From Diploptera punctata (lineage: Eukaryota > Arthropoda > Insecta > Blattodea > Blaberidae), in assembly GCA_030220185.1 (NCBI GenBank), contig JASPKZ010001231.1:124001-188000 (forward strand): a stretch of DNA of 64,000 nucleotides, in the 5' to 3' direction. Both the position numbers and the translations under genes were made by a program. Below the pieces are notes generated by a model, which searched no databases, was not told the DNA's origin, and saw nothing but the letters and a program-made list of their open reading frames with translations. The number at the start of each line of letters is the position of its first letter. Positions within the stretch are counted from its first letter, which is position 1. Positions 24,060 to 34,349 of this stretch are shown one piece after another.

Positions 24060-24772
24060 TGACATTGTCAATGCTGCGTCACGTTCACAACTGACGTCCA
24101 ACGGCCTTCTATCCTGCAGACTGACCTCTGCGCCATCTGGTGGCCGACCGAAGAATTTCCAAATCAGTCCTCTTTCTTTATAACCGGGTATTTCAAATTC
24201 ATAGTTGTATTTTCATTCTTGCATATGTAAATTTTTTCCCAAATTGTGAGTTCCTTCGGTTTTTCCAATTGTTTAAGTAATTTTGTTTTGGTTTCTATTC
24301 TATGTTTTTCTGACCAGGCATGTGCAGCTATTGCAGATTTTTTGGTTTCTCCATTTTAACATTTCTGAGGTGTTCTTTTTAATCTTGTATTTAGATTCCT
24401 TTTTGTTTTTCCTATGTATATCTTTTCACAATCTTTACAATTAATTTGATAAATTCCCGATTTTTTGCAGTCTTCAATCTTTTCATTTTTGTTGGTTTTT
24501 ATTAAATTACCTAAGCTGTAATCATTTTTTGGTGCTAATTTAATGCTGAATTTGTTGAAAATTTTTTGAAACTTGTCAAATACGAAAGGATGGTATGTGA
24601 ACTTCTTGAATTTTTTGCCTATATTTTTATCTGTCTGAAGAGTACTTTCATTGATGACTTTTTGTTCTTTGAATTTATTTATTTTCTTGTGTATCATTTT
24701 CTTTTGAAAACCATTATCCTTAGCAATTTGTATGATGTGTTCTTTCTCTTTATTGTAATTTTCTTTGCTCAT
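24060..24772 (-). pseudogene. PLE C-terminal region with GIY-YIG endonuclease, left arm
   Basis: The main frame (24772 to 24356) reads the linker after the RT, IAKDNGFQKKMIHKKINKF, then KSGIYQINCKDC and YIGKTKRNLNTRLK, the GIY-YIG nuclease motif that nicks target DNA. A frameshift near 24380 breaks the rest, which continues in other frames to about 24060. No RT domain precedes it. The first codon has no start context; it is only where the inverted junction falls. Confidence 0.75.
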
Positions 24773-24789
24773 GGGGACATGTCCCCATC

Positions 24790-25476
24790 ATACAAATTGC
24801 TAAGGATAATGGTTTTCAAAAGAAAATGATACACAAGAAAATAAATAAATTTAAAGAACAAAAAGTCATCAATGAAAGTACTCTTCAGACAGATAAAAAT
24901 ATAGGCAAAAAATTCAAGAAGTTCACATACCATCCTTTCGTATTTGACAAGTTTCAAAAAATTTTCAACAAATTCAACATTAAATTAGCACCGAAAAATG
25001 ATTACAGCTTAGGTAATTTAATAAAAACCAACAAAAATGAAAAGATTGAAGACTGCAAAAAATCGGGAATTTTTCAAATTAATTGTAAAGATTGTGAAAA
25101 GATATACATAGGAAAAACAAAAAGGAATCTAAATACAAGATTAAAAGAACACCTCAGAAATGTTAAAAATGGAGAAACCGAAAAATCTGCAATAGCTGCA
25201 CATGCCTGGTCAGAAAAACATAGAATAGAAACCAAAACAAAATTACTTAAACAATTGGAAAAACAGAAGGAACTCACAATTTGGGAAAAAATTTACATAT
25301 GCAAGAATGAAAATACAACTATGAATTTTGAAATACCCTGTTATAAAGAAAGAGGACTGATTTGGAAATTCTTCGGTCGGCCACCAGATGGCGCGGAGGT
25401 CAGTCTGCAGGATAGAAGGCCGTTGGACGTCAGTTGTGAACGTGACGCAGCATTGACAATGTCACAAAATATGTGA
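24790..25476 (+). pseudogene. PLE C-terminal region with GIY-YIG endonuclease, right arm
   Basis: The longest PLE frame in the window (216 residues as open frame from 24826). It contains the linker, KSGIFQINCKDC, YIGKTKRNLNTRLKEHLRNV, EKSAIAAHAW and a tail ending in ERDAALTMSQNM. The GIY-YIG pair is GIF-YIG here, while the mirror arm keeps GIY. The frame is intact through the nuclease domain but has no RT, so it is a truncated C-terminal piece of the element's single protein. Its close similarity to the left arm suggests recent joint origin. Confidence 0.78.
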
Positions 25477-25577
25477 AGAAACCCAGGGTCTGCTATGAAT
25501 TATGAAGTATGAGGTGAGTGAAATAATAAAAAATAAACAATATAAAGACAGTAATGTTTACCATATTGCTTCTATTA

Positions 25578-26125
25578 AAGGTATACTCACAAGGGAACTT
25601 ATTGCATAAGAATCAAATGAATCATGAATTCTTCTTGCCTCATACATCTATGTTTTTTTAAACACAGCACCGCAGTATCGGAGAACCATCTTCTTCATCG
25701 TCAGCTGTTTTCACGAACTTATTGCATGCTGAAATGTATCTTGAAATTTCTCCCAGAGAAGCATTGTAATGTACCAAGAACATGTTCAAAATATTATCTG
25801 CCACTTTTAACTGCAAGGCACTAAAATCCAATGCCAAATCTCTCATTTAAACTAGAGGGAAATAATACTTCTGACTTGGTGGATTGGATAACCCTAACAA
25901 CCACATCTTGCCTCAGTCTACACCATTCTACTGAAGCAGGGAGTACATCTGCTTTGCACAATGGGTTGCCATTGCTGGATTCTGACTCTGTGCCTAGCAA
26001 TTAAATGCTACTGATTTTTTTTTACATGGCCTTGATACATCACAGTGCTTCTCTGGGAGAAATTTCAAGATAGGTTTTGGCATATAATGGCATGTAAGTT
26101 CCCTTATCAGTATATTCAATAATTG
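25578..26125. mobile_element. Foldback element interrupted by a PLE-type tail
   Basis: The left arm (25578-25593 plus 25730-25789, cttgaaatttctcccagaga) pairs with the right arm (about 26020-26112, tctctgggagaaatttcaag). The left arm is interrupted by about 136 bp (25594-25729, including cacagcaccgcagtatcgg) that matches the end of the foldback at 27816. The bases gaacttattgcat occur on both sides of that insert and look like its target duplication. Confidence 0.6.
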
Positions 26126-26218
26126 CAATAAAAATCCTCAGGCCAATTTTAACGTAGGCCTAAATATTAACTGCATTCAATGTTTTTATTGTTAATTTAA
26201 TATTTCTCACTGAAGGAC

Positions 26219-26740
26219 AAATTCTATTTGAAGAGAAAAATTATACACTCAGACTGGGCTTTGACCCCAGGATCTTTGGCTTTCTATGTCTATGTTCTAC
26301 TGCTGAGCTATCTGAGCACTCCAATCTAAATGCAAATTTTTCTTTTATACATTATTAATTCCTGAGCACCTAATGCTATGAGCCTTTACTCGATTATGCA
26401 AATGGTCGCTTCTTATTTAAGAAGACATTTATTGGAAATTTGAACATTTACTTTATAAATTATAAAGTATAAAAATATTGAAAGAAGCCCCACTGGCTTT
26501 ATAAAGTAGTGTTTAAATTCTAAATAAATGTCTTCTTAAATAAGAAACTTAAAATTTGCATAATTGAGCAAAGGCTTGTAGCATTCAGCGCTCGGGAATC
26601 AACAATGTATAAGAGAAAAATTTGCATTTTTATGGGTGTGCTCAGATAGCTCAGCAGTAGAGCATTGGCCTAGAAAGCCAAAGGTCCTGGGTTCAAACTC
26701 CGGTCTGAGCTTATAATTTTTCTCTTCAAATATTAATTAA
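26219..26740. repeat. Inverted pair of tRNA-SINEs just upstream of psq exon 2
   Basis: The left half (26225-26440) is a minus-strand SINE; the right half (26520-26740) is the same SINE on the plus strand. They point away from each other with their tails meeting near 26480. The right tRNA-like head (26636-26711) has acceptor gctcaga/tctgagc paired perfectly, anticodon stem ttggc/gccaa and loop ctagaaa. Transcribed, the whole would fold into a hairpin with arms of about 220 bp. It ends about 95 bp before the acceptor of psq exon 2. Confidence 0.7.
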
Positions 26741-26834
26741 TTGCATTGCTTAATTGTAAAATAAAAAGTAATATGATTTATTAAAATTGGGAAATATGGA
26801 TAATCATCAAATAATGTGTAATTGTTTCTTTCAG

Positions 26835-27199
26835 TATTGGAACTTCCCAACTCCATGGAAATACTTCCTTCTACTACATATGCATATCAAGAAGTTACAA
26901 AATTTGAAGATTTACAAGATTTTTCTGCTCCAGAAAAACATGTAGATTTACAATCAACACTTCTGAAGAGACCTGGAAAAGTTCGTTCGTTTGGAAGAGG
27001 AAACAGATGTTCAAGAACAGAAGAACTATTACAGTTAGCTGCAGAACAAGTGCTAGGTGGTATATCACTTAGACGTGTAGGAAAAGCATATAACATACCT
27101 CGTACAACATTACATGATTATATGATGCGAAAAGGACTCTTTTCTCAGCGTTCTTGGAAACGCAGATTGTTAAAGATACAAAAACAAAATGCTGGTTGA
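26835..27199 (+). CDS. Alternative 3' exon 2 encoding a psq helix-turn-helix domain
   Basis: The acceptor is attgtttctttcag (26821-26834). The frame then stays open to a TGA at 27197-27199, about 121 residues, again entering after the first base of a codon. The first 50 residues are acidic and unstructured-looking (ELPNSMEILPSTTYAYQEV). A basic stretch follows (RPGKVRSFGRGNRCSR), then the psq domain at 27014-27136 (RTEELLQLAAEQVLGGISLR and YNIPRTTLHDYM), then a short basic C-terminus (WKRRLLKIQKQ). The IPRTTL and GGISLRR blocks are canonical for psq domains. The frame has no in-frame ATG near its start that would be needed if it were a separate gene. Predicted nuclear DNA-binding; partner exons are outside the window. 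Confidence 0.85.
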
Positions 27200-27790
27200 C
27201 ATATCTTTGTTATGTAATTTCTGTATTATAGTTTGATAAAAACATAAACATATAAAGGAACTTCCTATTTTTTTAATGATTAAGTAGTGGGATATTGTAA
27301 CATTTTGATCCATATGTAGCAAAATGAAGATTGTATGAGACACACTGAACTTATACACAGTGGAAATCTATTAATCTTATAATGTGGCCAGATAAAAGAA
27401 CTTTTTGAATTATATTTTTATTTTCATAACCTTATTCTAATGCTGATAAGATGTTGTGAAGTCAAATTGATGAAGTAATATTCTCTAGTCTTTTTGAGTT
27501 CTCTTTCATATGAGAGAATTATTTTTTGTAGATCAGTTAATATACAAATTCTAATGGTATGTTTCTGTAATAATTATAAGTAGTTAGCTAGTATTATAAT
27601 ATATTGATCTTAAATTGTTTAACCATAGTGATTTCAGTCTTTAAGACTAGTGTTGCTGTTTATTTTACTAAAAAACAGATTCATAATGAAAAGTTGATAG
27701 AAAATTTGACTAGTGTGTGTAATATAAAGTTGTAATACATTTAATTGAGTCAGTAACATCTTACTCTTATTGTGGTAGAATTCTTGAGAA
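27200..27790. other. AT-rich DNA downstream of psq exon 2
   Basis: Probable 3' UTR followed by intergenic or intronic DNA. I do not see a clear AATAAA with a GT-rich element close to the stop codon; candidates lie further on, such as 28497-28502. Confidence 0.35.
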
Positions 27791-27799
27791 CACGTTTCT

Positions 27800-28315
27800 G
27801 TATATAAGAATTAAATTAATCGTGATTATTTCTTACCTCATACTTCTATGTTTTTTTAAACACAGCACCGCAGTATCGGCAACCCATTGTCACCACCATC
27901 AGCTGTTTTCATGACTGTCAATTCTCACCTTTGCCGACAATCATCCAAACTGCCATCTGGTGCTCCCCTGAAGGAATCATTTTCCAAACTGCCATCTGGT
28001 GTTCTTTTGAATTAATCATTTTCTAAACTGCCATCTGTTGTATTTTTTAAGAACTTTGTAATCAAGCTCGGTTCAAGTTCTTCAAAAATACAACAGATGG
28101 CAGTTTAGAAAATTATTCATTCAAAAGAACACCGGATGGCGGTTTGGATGATTGCCAGCAAAGGTGAGAATTGACAGTCGTGAAAACAGCTGACAATGGG
28201 TCGCCGATACTGCGGTGCTGTGTTTGAAAAAACATAGAAGTATGAGGTAAGAAATAATCACAATTCATTTAATTCTTATGAATTGAACCTCATAATGTTA
28301 AAAATTCCCAAATTT
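27800..28315. mobile_element. PLE-type foldback element
   Basis: Arms of about 230 bp (27816-28050 and 28065-28258) mirror each other around aagctcggttcaag. Each arm repeats a ccatctggtgtt/ccatctgttgt motif three times. The outer end on each side is the tatgaggtaag signature of the PLE copies and the right flank carries the PLE lead (cctcataatgttaaaaattc). The outermost gtttctgt on both sides may be a worn target duplication. No PLE protein is encoded. Confidence 0.6.
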
Positions 28316-28814
28316 AATATATAAATGTTTCTGTGTGCCTATCATCAAGAAACATATTATTTTCATTGTATTGATTGGACTCTTATGTTGTAAGCAGTAA
28401 TATGAGTATGTCCTCTTCTTTTTTTTAATAGCTCTTTAAATTATGTTTACATTATTATTTTGTCTTGTTTAAAGAATGTATTGTCAAATGGTATTTAAAT
28501 AAATGGTACTGTTCAGTTTTATTTTCCATTAAATATACTTAAGTGTAATATTAATTTGTTGTAAATGTAACAATGCTTTGATATTGTATTGGCCCTAGAA
28601 GCACATACATAAATGCACTTATCAAAACAAAGTTCATAGATTCAACATGTGACCAAGATGTGTATTTAGTAATCATTAAAATAATTATTTTGCTCATAGA
28701 GTGGAATTGTTTATGTTTATATATATTCTTGTGCTCTACAATTGTTTTCTAGGAGTTAAAGGAACTTAATTTATAACATTTCATAAGCTTAATAAAATAA
28801 TATAATTTGTCTAC

Positions 28815-28990
28815 TACTCCATGCTGCAACAGGCCTAGAAGGTCCTTGGCTTACCAGCTGATTGCTGGCCTCACATCAATATGTGTTAATCAAAGAGGTG
28901 GGCAATTTTCTAGCAAGTGTATGTGTGACATGTGGTCAGCATATAGGGTTCCCCAGCCATTATAACTGGTTTTCTCAACTTGGTTATTTG
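28815..28990 (-). repeat. SINE body fragment
   Basis: Matches the body of the SINE at 36232-36536 in the same orientation (aggcctagaaggtccttggc, then cacatcaatatgtgttaatc and a tgacatgtggtcagca block), without the tRNA-like head. Confidence 0.6.
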
Positions 28991-28999
28991 TCTTTTTAT

Positions 29000-29685
29000 G
29001 TAAAATTGTACCAATTCCACTTTGTACTTTAAAATATCTGTGGTTCTTCGAAATTTGCATCCAATTGTTAGTTATTTAATATAATTAAATTCTTACTTTT
29101 GAGCATAAGAAATTTATTTTAATATATCATAAAAGTTTCCTCTATCATATTATTTGTTTTCCTTTGTTTCTATATTGAAAATAAAAAAAATACGTAATTT
29201 TGAGGTCCTGTTTATTCAAAAGAAATCTTCACTATCATTCCCTTAATGTATCCTCCTTTTTCTCAAGAGAAATAAATAAAAAAATCATGAAAGTAAAATG
29301 ATTGCTATTATCATTTCTAAAGGTAAACTGCTGAGTTTAACCTATTAGTTTCTGGTTTTATATTATAAATGGACATTGTTCTTTGAATCTTTATCAAAAG
29401 TAATATGACCAGTGATTTCCAAATCATGATAAATTCACAAAGTGACAAGTGAATTTATCTAGATGTTTTGGAAATCAAGAGTGGCATTTGTTAGAACTAT
29501 TTAATGAATAAAATTAAGCTGTTTACTCAAAAATCATTATTTAAATACAGTTACCAGTATTTTAAAATATTTATATATTTAATGTAAACAGTGATGTTTG
29601 AAAACAAATCAGTATTGTGTGGTTATGTTTAATTTGTTTATCCAGTGCAACTTGATCATATAATATTATTATTTGCAGTAACATT
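29000..29685. other. AT-rich noncoding DNA
   Basis: Nothing supportable. Confidence 0.4.
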
Positions 29686-29689
29686 CCAC

Positions 29690-29965
29690 ATGGTTTTCAG
29701 ACTGTATCTTTTCTTTCTAGTCTTCTCCATTTCTTTTCCTCATATTAACACTCCAGTCTTTCAATATGTTGGCAATGTCTTTTGTTGGTGTTTCTGATGT
29801 TAATACACAATTTTGTTGTTGACAAAATCTTTTGAACTGGCTCCAGATATATTTCCTATTACTGTGAGTGTTTTGAGGCTTAGATTGCTAGATTAATTTG
29901 TCTATATCTTCATTTGAAGTGCAGCCAAATCTTGGGTCTGCCATTTTGTACATTCAAACCTGGTG
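29690..29965 (-). pseudogene. Possible Crypton-like recombinase N-terminal relic
   Basis: The minus strand reads MADPRFGCTSNEDIDKLI then, past a stop, NRKYIWSQFKRFCQQQNCV and TPTKDIANILKDWSVNMRKR-NGED. The spacing and content (an N-terminal helix, a W-x-x-F-x-x-F element, then a VRKK-G-Y-like stretch) resemble the N-terminal core-binding domain shared by Crypton-type tyrosine recombinases and the host proteins derived from them. No catalytic domain follows. The assignment is tentative. Confidence 0.35.
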
Positions 29966-29969
29966 GCTT

Positions 29970-31635
29970 TGTTGGAGAGTCAGTCACTGCAAAATAATGC
30001 TCTGGCATGTTCAGAATATTAAAAAAGAGGAGCTTTCTTTATCACAAAAGCATGAGGTAGTTAAGAGAATTCGGTAAAGAGTGAATCACGACTGTCATTG
30101 GTTGTATAATAAAATTCATTGAAACGTGATTGGTCATTAACTCCCATTTGGGGCATGAGTTAAATAGTCACAGTTAAGCTTCATGCACACATTCATGATA
30201 AAGTCTTCAGTACGATAATACATCTTGCAGATATAATATTGAAAGTGAAATGATTGTGTGAAATTAATAATTTAATATCTTGTATCTTGTGATGTTTACA
30301 TTTTTTATTATTCAATTAATTTAATGGAAGATTAATATTCTGAAGATAAATGGAATAAACATTTCATTGTTTTATTTATGGATGGAATTCAGATCTTTGG
30401 TCTTCTGACAGCTGTAACTGGAGTCTAGAGGAGATGAACAATGTTTCTTTCATACATGGAGTGATGGTGGAGGAAGCACATCTGTGTCAGAATTTGTAAT
30501 TCAGATGTGGTAACTTTTTGTTACGAATAGTAAAAATAGATAGGATCATTAACTGTATTGTAACAGAGATTTCACTAATTAGCTGATTATTAATTTTTAC
30601 ATTAAAAATGAAAACCAGACACAATAAACAAAATCTGAACTAAAATAATGTGACTGTATTTTGGAGAACTTGCAATATTTTATTCTATTTTATGGGAAAG
30701 TTCAAGTTTGTGTTCAGGAGGGTATGGGATGATCTTGTAATGATATGTTGATTTCAAGGTTGAATATGTTGCTATGACTACACAGATCTTTAATTTTGAA
30801 ATGCTGAACTGTTAGAAGTTAAAATATCTATTAATTTCACTATAAAATGATGAACTATATGTATGACTTCTATAAAAATCTATGAATAGTACCATCTTGT
30901 TCAGATAGGTTATGTCAAATATTTTAAGTAATCAATTGAGTTGGTGTTTACTTGATGAAAATCCATATTCATTAATTAAATAAAAATAAAACTTAGTTTT
31001 ATTTGTTTATATCTTAATAAATATGAAAATCAAATAAAACTAAGTTTTATTTTTATTTAATTAATAGATATTTTAAGAATTTAAAGATTACATTAATGCA
31101 TATTTTTTAATATTGTAATTTATTTATTACAATTTTTCTAATTGTGTAATATTTTTAAATTGTAAAAATATAATTTATAATTCTATATTTTGAAAATTGT
31201 ATGTAGGCTATATATAATTTGATGTAAGTAGTAACAAATACAGAGAATTTTAAAATTACGGCATAACATAGTATTTTATTAATGTACATTATGTTATTTA
31301 AAAAAATTACCAATTTATTGTATTCTTCAGTCATGCTATAAATGGGTGAAAATTCCCTGAAACCATTACTGTTGCATCAAACTTTTTATTATTTTTCAGA
31401 TTCTCTTATTATGAAACCTGTTTTCTGCTTTTAACCAATTTTCTTTTTTTTTTTATATATATAATTTATTACATCCTGACAGTACAAGTGCTCATTAGAG
31501 AAAGCTAATGTAAAAAATTGAGATGTATAGATAAATATTTTGAAAGCTTAAATTGCACATTTTTATGTGAAAATTATTTCTGAGTTATGAAATGGGATTT
31601 GTTGTTTGTATTAAATATAGATATGTAATAAAATC
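29970..31635. other. AT-rich noncoding DNA with one perfect hairpin
   Basis: The only clear structure is a perfect 34-bp inverted repeat, arms 30971-31004 and 31032-31065, with a 27-base loop. No gene is supported. Confidence 0.5.
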
Positions 31636-31639
31636 AATT

Positions 31640-32110
31640 CAATACTTACTTACTTACTCACTGGCACTATCGAACCTGCAGGTTCATGACCACATGGACA
31701 TAAGCTCTCCATACATCCCTATCCTGAGCTAATGCTTTCCAATCATTCCCTGTATAATCTACTTCCCTCAAATCATAGATAATGTTATTCTCCCACCTCA
31801 TTTTTGGTCTACCAACTGGGCATTTTCCCTCTGGTTTTCCTACAAGAAGCCTCCATGCATGTCTTTCATTCCCCATACGTGCCACATGTTCTACCCATCG
31901 CAATCTACGAGACTTAACTGTTCTTATTATATCTGGCTTCTTATAAAGACCATGTAGCTCATTGTTATGTAGTCATCTCCATTCACCTGTATGTTCATCT
32001 CTCTTTGATCCAAAAATTTTCCTAAATACTTTATTCTCAAATACTTGTAATCTCCTTTCCTCCCTTAAAGTAAGAGTCCCATGTTTCGCATCCATATAAT
32101 GTAACAACAT
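31640..32110 (-). mobile_element. LINE family A, 3' fragment
   Basis: The minus strand encodes RMGNERHAWRLLVGKPEGK, then CPVGRPKMRWENNI and DWKALAQDRDVWRAYVHVVM. The 3' end is an ACTT/TAAG repeat (31645-31662). The block ends abruptly at about 32107, which is the 5' truncation. A frameshift lies near 31965. Confidence 0.78.
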
Positions 32111-32213
32111 CAATTTAATAACATAAAAAAAATAGGAGGATAATGTAATTCTGCAGTTTTACATTATTTTCTGCAATTGTCCAATTTTGCGCTCAGTAGT
32201 AGCTTTTGATATA

Positions 32214-33535
32214 CAGGGTGGACCGCTCGAATGGACCTAATTTCAATTGCTTGTTACTGGCAAACGGTTGAAGATAGAAACTTAAAACAACGTTCATATT
32301 ACAGAAAAACTCACCAAGTTTTGATATCCAGATCACCACATCTCTATATGAGCCGCAGCAGTCACTGTGACGATATCAAAGCGATGAACAATTTCTTGCC
32401 AAGTACGTTGGAGTATGTCTTCTGGAATGTTCTCAATAGCCTCTATGATGCGCTCACGAAGATCACGAAGGTCTTTGACTGGGGTGGTGTAAACTTTATC
32501 TTTGACATAGCCCCAGAGAAAGAAATCCAGTGGTGTTAAATCGGGAGATCTCGGGGGCCACGCGATTGGTCCTCCCCTACCAATCCAACGGCCAGGGAAA
32601 ATGTTGTCCAAAGTCGTACGAACTTCATTGGACCAGTGGGGAGGAGCACATCTTGCTGGAAAACGATGTTAGGCTGCAGTTGTTCAATTTGTGGAAAGAA
32701 GAACTGCTCCAGCATGTCAAGATATGTGGTACCACGAACAGTTTTCTCGGCGAAGAAAAACGGTCCAATGACCTTATTATGTGACAAACTGCACCAAACA
32801 TTCATCTTCGGACTATCACGAACATGCTCTTGAATAGCGTGAGGATTCTCCGATCCCCAGATCCGCACATTATGCCGGTTTACCTTGCCGGACAAATGGA
32901 AAGTGGCTTCGTCCGAGAAGAAAATCTGGTCATGAAGTCAGGATCAGCGCCGAGACGGTCCAGCATCGTATTGGCGAATTCCACTCGTTCGGCATGTCAT
33001 TCGGCTCCAGACGTTGCACTAACTGCACTTTATATGCGTGCAGTTTGAGGCGTTTGTGGACAATCCGTTGTAATGTCGATTTTGGTATTTGAAGTTCCCG
33101 CGAAGCTCTTCTTAATGACTTCCGGGGGCTTCGCTCAAATGCGGCTTGAACATTTGCTACCATTTCATCGGATGCTCTGCGACCACCACCATGCTTCTTC
33201 AACACAGATCCTGTAGCAATAATGTATCACGCCACTTCTTTATGCTTCTAGCAGTTGGAGCATCACGGTTAAACACACGCCGGAACTCCCTTTGAACTCT
33301 AATGATTGATTTAAACTCCGCATACCACAAAACAGCTTGCGCTTTCATCTGCGGAGTCGCCATTTTCACAAACAATTAAATCTAAGAACGAGAAACGTAT
33401 CTTTGTGCCATCTACCGACAGGATTCGAAACTTGGTGAGTTTTTCTGTACTATGAACGTTGTTTTAAGTTTCTATCTTCAACCGTTTGCCAGTAACAAGC
33501 AATTGAAATTAGGTCCATTCGAGCGGTCCACCCTG
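32214..33535 (-). mobile_element. IS630-Tc1-mariner transposon with 108-bp inverted repeats
   Basis: Flanked by TA (32212-32213, 33536-33537). The ends cagggtggaccgctcgaatg are the start of 108-bp terminal inverted repeats (32214-32321 and 33428-33535) that differ at only one or two positions by eye. The length is 1322 bp, a complete element in size. It carries one broken transposase gene on the minus strand. The near-identical ends suggest a fairly recent insertion despite the broken gene. Confidence 0.92.
32333..33363 (-). pseudogene. IS630-Tc1 transposase with DD41D spacing, broken
   Basis: Starts at an ATG at 33363 (MATPQMKAQAVLWYAEFKS). The N-terminal helix-turn-helix region of the type labelled DUF4817 in insect annotations spans about 33363-33200, then HGGGRRASDEMVANVQAAFE and KSTLQRIVHKRLKLHAYKVQ. 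The catalytic core is in two further frames: VWCSLSHNKVIGPFFFAEKT, FQQD (second Asp, about 32655), then PRSPDLTPLDFFLWGYVKDK (third Asp). Counting through the shift, 41 residues separate the second and third Asp. At least two or three indels break the frame (near 33215, 32935 and 32650). Confidence 0.85.
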
Positions 33536-33539
33536 TATA

Positions 33540-33945
33540 GTATTTCATATACATATATATAATGATATGTAGCTGATACATTTATTGCTCCTTTATTATT
33601 TTATTTTTTCCTTTTTTTTACTTATCTCCGAGGAATATTAAATATTGTTTCTTTGATTTAGCTCACTGTACTGGCATATACCAAAATGCTTGGATTTGGA
33701 GACTTTGCTGAAAAGGTATTGCACCCTTCAAATATATGAAGGATAATAATTGTAAATAATTATGAGCACTGTAACTTAACTTCGTAAAAATATATATTAA
33801 TTGTGAATACATTATCATGTGAATTCAGACTTAGTAAATTACGGTATCGTATGGAATAAATCAACATTTCTAACATAAACTTTTAAATTTGAATAAAAAA
33901 TATGTTTAGATGTTATATTTTAAATTAAATATATCTTGAAGGAAC
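33540..33945. other. AT-rich DNA with a possible 54-nt exon
   Basis: Mostly featureless. Bases 33662-33715 lie between a fair acceptor (ttgtttctttgatttag) and a weak donor (aaaag|gtattg) and are open in frame 1 (LTVLAYTKMLGFGDFAEK). This is only a candidate. Confidence 0.2.
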
Positions 33946-33949
33946 TACG

Positions 33950-34165
33950 TTTAGAACCAGTCATTGAATACATACATAGATACCAGAACAACTGGATGAA
34001 TCATTTGCAATGAATGAGTTCAAGGCCATGCTTCGTTATTGTCCAACAGGGAAGAGATCTCTGGGCCACCCAAGGAAATGCTGGATACAAAATTCATCAG
34101 TGAGACATAACATGGCTATAGGCCTAGACTTAGTTGGATGACGAAGAAGAAGATTTTAAATTAAC
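33950..34165 (+). pseudogene. LINE C-terminal fragment
   Basis: The plus strand reads EYIHRYQNNWMNHLQ followed, after a stop and a shift, by GKRSLGHPRKCWIQN. This is the usual end of a LINE pol protein (YRNNW-HL, then R-S-GRP-K-W). Confidence 0.6.
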
Positions 34166-34194
34166 ACATTCCAAAATTGGACATAGTTTTATTT

Positions 34195-34300
34195 TAGAAA
34201 GAAAAATTAACGCTTGGACCAGGATTCGAACCACGGATCTCTGACTCTGCATATCAGTATGATACCGATTGCACCATCCGAACTCTGATACAGCGTCAAC
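34195..34300 (-). repeat. tRNA-derived SINE head
   Basis: On the minus strand box B-like gtggttcgaatcctggtcca and a following ttaatttttctttct tail are clear; box A is degenerate. Confidence 0.5.
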
Positions 34301-34349
34301 ATTTATTTCCTCCTTGAAAGAGAATCCTGGTTCGAGTGTTAATTTTTCT

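Larger units (their letters stand above)
23941..25542. mobile_element. Head-to-head Penelope-like inverted dimer 1
   Basis: A 1602-bp unit flanked by the 13-bp direct repeat taaagacagtaat (23928-23940 and 25543-25555). Two copies of the PLE 3' region face outwards from a centre at about 24777 (the palindrome ggggacatgtcccc). The left side also carries an AT-rich lead (gtagataggaaataacacta) seen on the right of the copies at 36808 and 38191. The unit lacks the reverse-transcriptase part. The inverted arrangement is a known habit of Penelope elements. Confidence 0.82.

Noticed and set aside
24566..25277. Hydrophobic reading frames antisense to the PLE arms that look like membrane proteins
   Set aside because: They mirror the Lys/Asn/Ile-rich PLE coding strand; Phe/Leu-rich antisense frames are expected there.
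26636..26711. tRNA gene-like cloverleaf (also at 16150, 22047, 46093, 50605, 61581)
   Set aside because: All are followed by a shared non-tRNA body, several have TSDs, and loop or stem mismatches occur. They are SINE heads, not tRNA genes.
27816..28258. CRISPR-like repeats (ccatctggtgt units)
   Set aside because: Only about three units per arm, no regular spacers, and the block is a eukaryotic foldback.
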